From positions 1 to 16,060 of the forward strand of contig JBCCZI010000106.1 in the NCBI GenBank assembly GCA_039187815.1: a stretch of 16,060 bases of DNA, in the 5' to 3' direction. Each line of letters opens with the position of its first letter. Positions within the stretch are counted from its first letter, which is position 1. The position numbers and the translations under genes were made by a program. This document shows positions 1 to 6,137 of the stretch, one piece after another. Source of the stretch: Thermohalobaculum sp039187815. Its GTDB lineage: Bacteria; Pseudomonadota; Alphaproteobacteria; Rhodobacterales; Rhodobacteraceae. The notes beneath the pieces are model-generated. The model saw only the letters and a list, made by a program, of their open reading frames with translations. It was not told the DNA's origin and made no database searches.

Positions 1-75
1 CGCGTCTCAAGCCGTTCGGCGCGGCGCATGGGGACCGTGGCCACCGGCGGTTCCTTCGGCGACGGATCAAAGCGG
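1..75 (-). other. short open minus-strand stretch, possible gene fragment
   Basis: Read on the minus strand, these bases are open for about 25 codons, containing FDPSPKEPPVATVPMRRAER, and run off the window edge. The stretch is separated from the decayed binding-protein gene by a C-rich low-complexity tract. It may be the inside of another gene, or chance. No family is recognised. Confidence 0.15.
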
Positions 76-144
76 CACCCCCCCACCCCACACATCCATG
101 GCCACCCCGCCAAAACCGCCAACACCACCAAAACCCCCACCCCC
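76..144. repeat. C/A-rich low-complexity tract
   Basis: The + strand here is almost only C and A, with C runs of 7, 4, 4, 5 and 5 bases broken by CCA and CAAAA units, and very few G or T. The minus strand is correspondingly G/T-rich. It lies exactly where the readable homology of the minus-strand binding-protein gene ends, so it marks a breakpoint or a slippage-prone tract. It is not a clean tandem repeat with one fixed unit. Confidence 0.5.
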
Positions 145-149
145 TCAAA

Positions 150-943
150 AGACCCGAACGCTTGTAGCGGTAGAAGACCAGGAAGTTCATATCGTCGATA
201 AAGTTGACATCGCCGGTCACCAGGGTGGCCTCGCTGGCGACCGGATCGCCGATCGTCGTGCATTCGACCCGGTGGACCCAGGCGCGCTCGGGCTTCCAGT
301 AGTCGGGGTTGCGGGTGGCTATGAACCGCCCGCCTGGGGTGTAGCTCTCGAGCCGATAGGGCCCCGTGCCGACGCAATTTGCCCAATTTGACAAAGCGCT
401 CGGGCACGATCACCAAGTGGAATTCGGCCAGGATCACTGGCATCTCTGCATTGCCGGTCTCGTGCTCGACCATCAGGTCTTGTCCGTCGGCCCGAATCCG
501 CGTGACCCCCACGAGAAAGGCTGGGGCCGGAGAACCCGACCCCTTGGCCAGATGGCGGCACAGGGAAGAGGCCGCTTCGGCGGCTTTCAGCGTCTTGCCG
601 GTGTGACAGGTCACCCCGCTCCGGATGCGACAGCGGCAGGCCCGTGCGCTGGCGTCGTTCTCCCTGATCTAGGCCAGCTCGGGCTTCGGCTCCCTTTGCG
701 GCGAGAGTTCGATCAGGCAGTTCCCCGGTGTGAACGCCGCTATATAGGTCGTGGTGTCTACATAGGTGGCAGGTCGAGCGAGTTCTATGGGCTGCCGCCT
801 GCCCAGCCGACGCGCAGCGTGCCGCCGCGGCGCGGGGTGTCGCCCAGGGCAGCGACGGGACTGAGCATCGGAAGTGCGGCTGCGGCCGGGACGGTCTTTA
901 TCAGTTGGCGCCGGGCCAGAGCGACCACCCCAGTCGAAAACAT
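150..943 (-). pseudogene. decayed peptide-type ABC transporter substrate-binding protein (SBP family 5)
   Basis: The original protein would have been a periplasmic solute-binding protein of the oligopeptide/nickel ABC class. The minus strand starts with an ATG at 943-941 and a twin-arginine-like leader (RRQLIKT, a hydrophobic stretch, then RRGGTLRVGWAGGSP), the usual start of family 5. A TAG stop follows at about 783-781 and a frameshift near 765. The next frame gives ATYVDTTTYIAAFTP and LIELSPQREPKPELA, then a stop near 668. The same frame continues with HTGKTLKAAEA and GNAEMPVILAEFHLVIVPE; another shift near 375 leads to GTGPYRLESYTPGG and RNPDYWKPERAWVHRVE, ending near 150. About half of a roughly 500-residue family member is left. 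It is divergent to purB, and no permease or ATPase genes are present. Confidence 0.85.
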
Positions 944-1020
944 GCTCTGGATCTTGGACCTCTTTGCATTGCGAAATGGTACTATTCTGATGATGCTGAG
1001 GTGGATCAGCTGTAATTGTA

Positions 1021-1040
1021 TTGCGCTGTACAATGCGCAA
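1021..1040. promoter_or_regulatory. inverted repeat overlapping a -10-like hexamer upstream of purB
   Basis: The arms TTGCGC and GCGCAA are perfect and separated by 8 bases; the spacer includes TACAAT (1029-1034), which matches 5 of 6 bases of the sigma70 -10 consensus. No good -35 is seen 16-18 bases upstream. A second hairpin (CGCCG, CAAA, CGGCG; 1046-1059) follows at once. It lies in the 177-base divergent gap between the dead transporter gene and purB, so it could be an operator for either. Function is inferred. Confidence 0.35.
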
Positions 1041-1120
1041 CAGACCGCCGCAAACGGCGCCAAATTGCACTCGGGCCACGGCTCTGGTACTGCCCAGGCG
1101 CAGCCGCCACGGAGAGCCCC

Positions 1121-2422
1121 ATGATCCCCCGCTATGCCCGTCCCGAGATGACCGCGATCTGGGATCCCGAGACCAAATTCCGCATCTGGTTCGAGATCGA
1201 GGCCCATGCCTGCGATGCCCAGGCTCGCCTCGGCGTGATCCCGACCGAGGCGGCGGCGGCGGTCTGGACGGCGGCGGACAAGACCTTCGACATCGACCGC
1301 ATCGATGCGATCGAGCGTGAGGTGAAGCACGATGTGATCGCCTTCCTCACCCATTTGGCCGAGCTGGTGGGCCCCGAGGCGCGCTTTGTGCACCAGGGGA
1401 TGACCTCGTCCGATGTGCTCGACACCTGCCTGAACGTGCAGCTGACCCGGGCGGCGGATCTGTTGCTGGGCGGGCTCGACCGGGTGCTGGCGGCGCTCGA
1501 GACCCGCGCGCGGGAGCACAAGGACACGGTCTGCATCGGCCGCTCGCACGGCATCCATGCCGAGCCGACGACCTTTGGGCTGAAGCTCGCCCAGGCTTAT
1601 GCCGAGTTTGCCCGGGCGCGCGCCCGGCGGATGGCGGCCCGGGCCGAGGTGGCGACCGTGGCGATCTCGGGCGCGGTTGGGACGTTTGCCAATATCGATC
1701 CGGCGGTCGAGGCGCATGTGGCCGAGGCCATGGGCCTCACGCCCGAGCCGATCTCGACCCAGGTGATCCCGCGCGACCGCCATGCGCAGTTCTTTGCCGT
1801 GCTGGGGGTCGTCGCGTCCTCGGTCGAGCGCTTGGCCAACGAGATCCGGCATCTGCAACGCACCGAGGTGCTGGAGGCGGAGGAGTACTTCTCGCCCGGC
1901 CAGAAGGGCTCCTCGGCCATGCCGCACAAGCGCAACCCGGTGCTCACCGAGAACCTGACGGGGCTGGCCCGCATGGTCCGCGCCTATGCCCTTCCGGCCA
2001 TGGAGAACGTGGCGCTCTGGCACGAGCGGGACATCTCCCACAGCTCGGTTGAGCGCATGATCGGGCCCGATGCGACCATCACGCTGGATTTCGCGCTGCA
2101 TCGGCTGGCGGGGGTGGTCGAGCGGCTGGTGATCTACCCGGGGCGGATGCGGGAAAACCTGGAGCGCACGCGCGGTCTTGTGCACTCGCAGCGCGTGCTG
2201 CTGGCGCTGACCCAGGCGGGGCTCAGCCGCGAGGACGCCTATCGCGCGGTCCAGCGCAACGCCATGAAGGTCTGGGAGGAGGGGGCGGACTTCCTGACCG
2301 AGCTGACCGCCGATCCGGAGGTCGCGGCCGCGCTGCCTGCCGATCAACTGCAGGGCCTCTTCGACCTCGGCTATCACACCAAGCATGTGGACACGATCTT
2401 TGCCCGGGTCTTTGGCGGTTGA
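1121..2422 (+). CDS. purB: adenylosuccinate lyase
   Basis: This enzyme releases fumarate twice in purine synthesis: from SAICAR to AICAR and from adenylosuccinate to AMP, as a cytoplasmic homotetramer. The 433-residue product has the fumarase/aspartase superfamily layout. MIPRYARPEM begins the protein; TSSDVLDT lies at 95-102; RSHGIHAEPT at 141-150 supplies the general-acid His (H146); and the mobile signature loop GSSAMPHKRNP at 263-273 carries the catalytic Ser. Length is normal for alphaproteobacterial PurB. The start is the ATG at 1121, preceded by GGAG at 1111-1114; the frame is open further upstream, but without family-like sequence. It is monocistronic here: the next 850 bases hold only decayed sequence. 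Confidence 0.97.
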   Translation: MIPRYARPEMTAIWDPETKFRIWFEIEAHACDAQARLGVIPTEAAAAVWTAADKTFDIDRIDAIEREVKHDVIAFLTHLAELVGPEARFVHQGMTSSDVLDTCLNVQLTRAADLLLGGLDRVLAALETRAREHKDTVCIGRSHGIHAEPTTFGLKLAQAYAEFARARARRMAARAEVATVAISGAVGTFANIDPAVEAHVAEAMGLTPEPISTQVIPRDRHAQFFAVLGVVASSVERLANEIRHLQRTEVLEAEEYFSPGQKGSSAMPHKRNPVLTENLTGLARMVRAYALPAMENVALWHERDISHSSVERMIGPDATITLDFALHRLAGVVERLVIYPGRMRENLERTRGLVHSQRVLLALTQAGLSREDAYRAVQRNAMKVWEEGADFLTELTADPEVAAALPADQLQGLFDLGYHTKHVDTIFARVFGG

Positions 2423-2699
2423 GCCGGCGCGGGTCCGAGGACACAGCGCTCGCCCGCCTCGCGCCTCTGCCGGAAATCCCCTAGCATGAGGTCGCCTTTG
2501 TATGCGCCGATCTCAAGACGGTGGCCGCCCGCTTTCGCGGAGAGTTCGCCGGTGTCGCCCTGAATGAAGGCACAGGGCAGGACGAGCTGTAAGGCGCGGC
2601 TGCCCGGATCGGGGCCCACCCCTTTGGCCAAGTCTCTACAGTCCGATGCCGCCTTAGGCGAGACAGCGGATCACGGACGGCTTTCCCGGGGGGGGGCGC
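2423..2699. other. gene-free stretch after purB
   Basis: No convincing intact gene is visible. A minus-strand frame at 2374-2631 reads plausibly in its middle (LVLPCAFIQGDTGELSAKAG), but it starts without a clear ribosome binding site and runs into the 3' end of purB. It could be a remnant of a decayed gene. A homopolymeric G run sits at 2688-2696. No terminator hairpin with a T run is seen after purB. Confidence 0.35.
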
Positions 2700-3250
2700 C
2701 CGGATCTCCCGGGTCCGATGCGAGCCCGACTGGGTGCTCGTGGGGTCGCGCATGGGCATCGGCGCCAACCAACTTTTGCTCGACGATCTGATCGGCGCGC
2801 CAAGCCCTGCGGTTTGGAGTGGGCTCTTCCGCTCGCCCTATTTCTCGGCGGAGTGAGCCGCGACGGCGATGGACGGCTTTGCCTATCACGCGGGCGGGAC
2901 CGCGGTGCGTCGGGCCTAGTACTGCACCGATGGTTCGCTGCGCGGAAAGCGGTTCAGTGCCCTGGGGACGGAGCAACCCCTTTTCGCGCTACAAGTGCTG
3001 CGCTGCCCGCAAGACGGCCGATCAGATGACGTGGGAGGTCCCGTACGACTGCCTGGCCTCCCTGGGGCTCGACGCGGTGTCCGTGTTTGCGGACCGGGCG
3101 CTCGACGACCCCTTGCTCTACACCTCAGACCATCTGAGGACCTCCTGTCTGATCTATGAGGTCGACCGCCAGCGCTATCAGGCCTGGGCAGACGTGTCGG
3201 CCACGGACAAGCCCCTGGGCTTGACGCAGCCAGCCTGCAGCGCAGGTAGC
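2700..3250 (+). pseudogene. eroded gene of unknown family
   Basis: Translating the + strand in the frame of position 2725 gives protein-like text: CEPDWVLVGSRMGIGANQLL and VWSGLFRSPYFSAE, a TGA at 2854, then DGFAYHAGGTAVRRA, a TAG at 2917, then YCTDGSLRGKRFSALGTEQP and FALQVLRCPQD. Between about 3015 and 3027 the coding text moves to the next frame: WEVPYDCLASLGLDAVSVFA, then LYTSDHLRTSCLIYEVDRQR. Two in-frame stops and one frameshift indicate decay. The cysteines in VRC, YC, LRC, DCL and SC suggest an exported, disulfide-bearing protein, but that is inference and I do not recognise the family. The second frame runs on openly into the downstream peroxidase gene, which would mislead an automatic start call. 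Confidence 0.45.
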
Positions 3251-3280
3251 TTGGCAGATCCGATTTTGATGGAGACCGCG

Positions 3281-3859
3281 ATGCCTCTTCGCCGGACGAT
3301 CCTGAGAACCGCGCTTGGCTTTGCGGGTGCTGCGATGCTGGCCCGGATGCCGGCCCCCGCCCGTGCGGGAGAGATGACCGCGCATGACTTTGCCTTTGCC
3401 GGCATCGATGGCGGCGTTGTACGGTTGCTGGACTATGCGGGCTCGCCCGTCTTGGTGGTCAACACCGCCTCGCGCTGTGGGTTCACCTATCAGTATGACG
3501 CGCTCCAGGCACTCTATGATCGCTACCGGGACCAGGGTCTGGTGGTGCTGGGCGTGCCCTCGGATGATTTCGGTGGCCAAGAGCTGGCGACCGAGGCCGA
3601 GGTCAAGCATTTCTGCGAGGTGAACTTCGCCATCGATTTCCCCATGACCGGGATCACGCCGGTGCGTGGCAAGGGGGCGCATCCCTTTTATGCCTGGGCG
3701 CAGCGCGCGCTCGGCAAAGCCAAGGCGCCGCGGTGGAACTTTCACAAGTACCTGGTGGGCCCTGATGGGCGCCTGGTCGCGGCCTTTGGCACCAGCATAG
3801 AGCCTTCGGCGCCGGCCATCGCCACGGCGGTCGAGGCCCTGTTGCCGGCTGACAGCTGA
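3281..3859 (+). CDS. exported glutathione-peroxidase-family thiol peroxidase
   Basis: Members reduce hydrogen peroxide or lipid hydroperoxides with thiols; the bacterial Cys forms usually use thioredoxin. The product is 192 aa. Residues 1-29 are a signal peptide with an RR pair, a hydrophobic core and an APARA cleavage-like end, so it probably acts in the periplasm. The peroxidatic Cys is C66 in NTASRCGFTYQYDALQALY. C112 in the FCEVNF segment is in place for a resolving Cys, and W152-N153 in RWNFHKYLVGPDG complete the Trp and Asn of the active site. The family's usual FPCNQFGxQE is replaced by GVPSDDFGGQE (91-101), so the catalytic Gln position holds Asp. The ATG at 3281 was chosen for GGAG at 3271-3274 and because the leader begins there; an ATG at 3269 in frame has no such site. 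It appears monocistronic. Confidence 0.9.
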   Translation: MPLRRTILRTALGFAGAAMLARMPAPARAGEMTAHDFAFAGIDGGVVRLLDYAGSPVLVVNTASRCGFTYQYDALQALYDRYRDQGLVVLGVPSDDFGGQELATEAEVKHFCEVNFAIDFPMTGITPVRGKGAHPFYAWAQRALGKAKAPRWNFHKYLVGPDGRLVAAFGTSIEPSAPAIATAVEALLPADS

Positions 3860-3910
3860 GCCACCGCGCCCCGCCCCCGGTCTGCCCCCTGGTCTGCCCG
3901 TCCTCATCAA

Positions 3911-3920
3911 CTGGCCCTAA
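3911..3920 (+). promoter_or_regulatory. possible TauR-type half-site upstream of xsc
   Basis: CTGGCCCTAA differs at one base from CTGGACYTAA, the direct-repeat half-site I recall for the GntR/MocR-type taurine regulator TauR of Rhodobacter. A weaker match, CTGGTCTGCC, starts 22 bases upstream at 3889, about two helical turns away. The site lies 112 bases before the chosen xsc start, in the 163-base gap. The second half-site is poor and no tauR is in the window, so this is tentative. Confidence 0.35.
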
Positions 3921-4022
3921 AATCTGCGAAGGCGTTCCGGTAAGACACCGCCAACGCTTGGAAACAATCGGTGCGCGGCAGGCCCAGCCCTGCGGTGCAG
4001 CTGGACCATGGGAGACACGGAT

Positions 4023-5801
4023 ATGCGGATGACCACCGAAGAGGCCTTCGTCAAGGTTCTCCAGATGCACGGGATCGACAGCGCGTTCGGGATCATCGGC
4101 TCGGCCATGATGCCGATCTCGGATCTGTTCCCCGCCGCTGGCATCAAGTTCTGGGACTGCGCGCACGAGTGCACCGCGGGCATGATCGCTGACGGCTACA
4201 CCCGCGCCTCAGGCAAGATGTCCATGGCGGTCGCGCAGAACGGCCCCGGCATCACCAACTTCGTGACTCCGATCAAGACCGCCTATTGGAACCACACGCC
4301 GATGCTGCTGGTGACCCCGCAGGCGGCGAACAAGACCATCGGGCAGGGCGGCTTCCAGGAGATCGAGCAGATGCGGCTCTTTGCCGACATGGTCTGCTAT
4401 CAGGAGGAGGTCCGCGACCCCAGCCGCATCGCCGAGGTGCTGAATCGGGTGATCGAGAAGGCTTGGCGCGGCTCGGCCCCGGCCCAGATCAACGTGCCGC
4501 GGGACTATTGGACCCAGGTCGTCGACATCGATCTGCCCCAGATCGTGCGGCTCGAACGGCCCCGCGGCGGCGCCCAGGCGATCGCCGATGCGGCCAAGCT
4601 GCTCTCGGAGGCCGAGTTCCCGGTCATCCTGAACGGCGCGGGCGTGGTGATCGGCGGTGCGATCGATGCCAGCCGCCAGCTGGCCGAGGCGCTGGATGCG
4701 CCGGTCTGTTGCGGCTATCAGCACAACGATGCCTTCCCGGGCAGCCATCCACTCTCGGTCGGCCCGCTTGGCTATAACGGCTCGAAGGCGGCCATGGAGC
4801 TGATCGCGAAGGCGGACGTGGTGCTGGCGCTGGGCACCCGGCTGAACCCGTTCTCGACCCTGCCGGGCTATGGCATCGACTATTGGCCCAAAGGCGCCTC
4901 GATCATCCAGGTCGACATCAACTCGGACCGCATCGGGCTGACCAAGAAGGTCTCGGTCGGCATCCAGGGCGATGCGCGCCAGGTGGCCGAGCAGCTGTTG
5001 TCCCAGCTCTCGGACGGTGCCGGCGACAAGGGCCGCCAGGCGCGGCGCGACATGATCGCCGAGACGCGCAGCCGTTGGCTGCAGCAGCTCGCCTCGATGG
5101 ATCACGAGGACGATGATCCGGGCACCAGCTGGAACGAGCGCGCCCGCGCCCGCGAGCCCGATCGCATGAGCCCCCGCATGGCCTGGCGCGCGATCCAGGC
5201 GGGCCTGCCGAAAGAGGCGATCATCTCGACCGATATCGGCAACAACTGCGCCATCGGCAACGCCTATCCCACCTTCGAGGCGGGGCGGAAATACCTCGCA
5301 CCCGGTCTGTTTGGCCCCTGCGGCTATGGTTTGCCGGCGATCCTGGGTGCCAAGATCGGCGCGCCGGATGTGCCGTGCGTGGGCTTTGCCGGCGACGGCG
5401 CCTTTGGCATCTCGATGAACGAGATGACCGCCTGCGGCCGCGGTGACTGGCCGGCGATCACCATGCTGATCTTCCGCAACTATCAGTGGGGCGCCGAGAA
5501 GCGGAACACCACGTTGTGGTTCGAGGACAACTTTGTCGGCACCGAGCTGAACGAGGGTGTGGAGTACGCAAAGATCGCCCAGGGCTGCGGCCTGCGCGGT
5601 GTCCAGGTCCGCTCGATGGATACGCTGACCGATGAGCTGCGCGAAGCCATCCGCCTGCAGATGGAGGAGAACGTCACCACCTTCGTCGAGGTGGTGCTGA
5701 ACCAGGAGCTGGGCGAGCCCTTCCGACGCGACGCCATGAAGAAACCCGTTGCCGTCGCCGGCATCAGCCGCAACGACATGCAGACCCAGCAGATCGCCTG
5801 A
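4023..5801 (+). CDS. xsc: sulfoacetaldehyde acetyltransferase
   Basis: Xsc is a thiamine-diphosphate enzyme that splits sulfoacetaldehyde with phosphate into sulfite and acetyl phosphate, the desulfonation step of taurine and other C2 sulfonate breakdown, in the cytoplasm. The 592-residue product has the acetolactate-synthase fold. The N-terminal Pyr domain has the ThDP-activating Glu (E49 in WDCAHE) and ADGYTRASGKMS; the C-terminal PP domain has the ThDP motif from GDGAFG (457-462) to N486 (FRNYQWG). MRMTTEEAFVKVLQMHGI and GIIGSAMMPISDLFP are typical Xsc text. The ATG at 4023 has GGGAG at 4010-4014; an in-frame ATG at 4008 is less likely. The usual partner pta (phosphate acetyltransferase) is not downstream, and no taurine aminotransferase, tauR or transporter gene is in the window. 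Confidence 0.95.
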   Translation: MRMTTEEAFVKVLQMHGIDSAFGIIGSAMMPISDLFPAAGIKFWDCAHECTAGMIADGYTRASGKMSMAVAQNGPGITNFVTPIKTAYWNHTPMLLVTPQAANKTIGQGGFQEIEQMRLFADMVCYQEEVRDPSRIAEVLNRVIEKAWRGSAPAQINVPRDYWTQVVDIDLPQIVRLERPRGGAQAIADAAKLLSEAEFPVILNGAGVVIGGAIDASRQLAEALDAPVCCGYQHNDAFPGSHPLSVGPLGYNGSKAAMELIAKADVVLALGTRLNPFSTLPGYGIDYWPKGASIIQVDINSDRIGLTKKVSVGIQGDARQVAEQLLSQLSDGAGDKGRQARRDMIAETRSRWLQQLASMDHEDDDPGTSWNERARAREPDRMSPRMAWRAIQAGLPKEAIISTDIGNNCAIGNAYPTFEAGRKYLAPGLFGPCGYGLPAILGAKIGAPDVPCVGFAGDGAFGISMNEMTACGRGDWPAITMLIFRNYQWGAEKRNTTLWFEDNFVGTELNEGVEYAKIAQGCGLRGVQVRSMDTLTDELREAIRLQMEENVTTFVEVVLNQELGEPFRRDAMKKPVAVAGISRNDMQTQQIA

Positions 5802-5808
5802 TCCCGCT

Positions 5809-5822
5809 CGGGCCTTCGCCCG
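5809..5822 (+). terminator. weak hairpin just after xsc
   Basis: CGGGC and GCCCG form a 5-bp GC stem with a CTTC loop, 7 bases after the xsc stop. No T run follows, so it may be a weak terminator or only a 3'-end stabilising hairpin. Confidence 0.4.
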
Positions 5823-6137
5823 GTCACATTGCGATCGCACGGCTGCGCCGCTCCAATCTTCGGGGCGGCGCATTGCGTCTTGCGATCCGGCGGGCGCCGG
5901 CACATATCCGTCATCGAAAGTGCTTTGATCACGCTGGGGCGTCGGGTTAGCTTGGCGTCCTGATTGTTGCAAGGATTACCGGTTGATGTGCGTGGGGAGC
6001 CGTCTGTGTGGGAGCCCATCCCCTAAGCCTTCGACCGTCTATCGACACATCAATCCGTGTCCCGCACCGCGGTGGCGCCGCCCTGGTCTCTGGGTGACGG
6101 TGCCGTCGTCGCACATCCTTCTGTTCGGGAGATCCAG
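5823..6137. other. gene-free stretch before the coiled-coil operon, with possible promoter
   Basis: No gene is visible in these 315 bases. The best promoter-like pair is TTGATC (5925-5930) and TAGCTT (5948-5953) with exactly 17 bases between; the -10 matches the consensus at only 3 of 6 bases, so this is weak. A small inverted repeat (GACAC at 6044-6048, GTGTC at 6057-6061) lies about 80 bases before the first operon gene. A GTG at 6057 is in frame with that gene but lacks a good ribosome binding site. Confidence 0.3.

Noticed and set aside
785..2386. Long minus-strand open frame (533 codons) opposite purB
   Set aside because: It is antisense to a confidently identified gene and its translation is Arg/Gly/His/Leu-rich without family motifs. 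Only its last part, after 943, is real signal: the leader of the decayed binding protein.
2819..3280. 346-residue version of the peroxidase with a long N-terminal extension
   Set aside because: The extension is decayed sequence; a signal peptide and a ribosome binding site mark the real start at 3281.
4209..5972. Long minus-strand open frame (587 codons) opposite xsc
   Set aside because: A shadow frame of codon bias in GC-rich DNA; no ribosome binding site or recognisable domain, and xsc is certain.
6057..6137. Extension of the first operon gene to the GTG at 6057
   Set aside because: No ribosome binding site at the GTG, while ATG 6138 has GGGAG at proper spacing.
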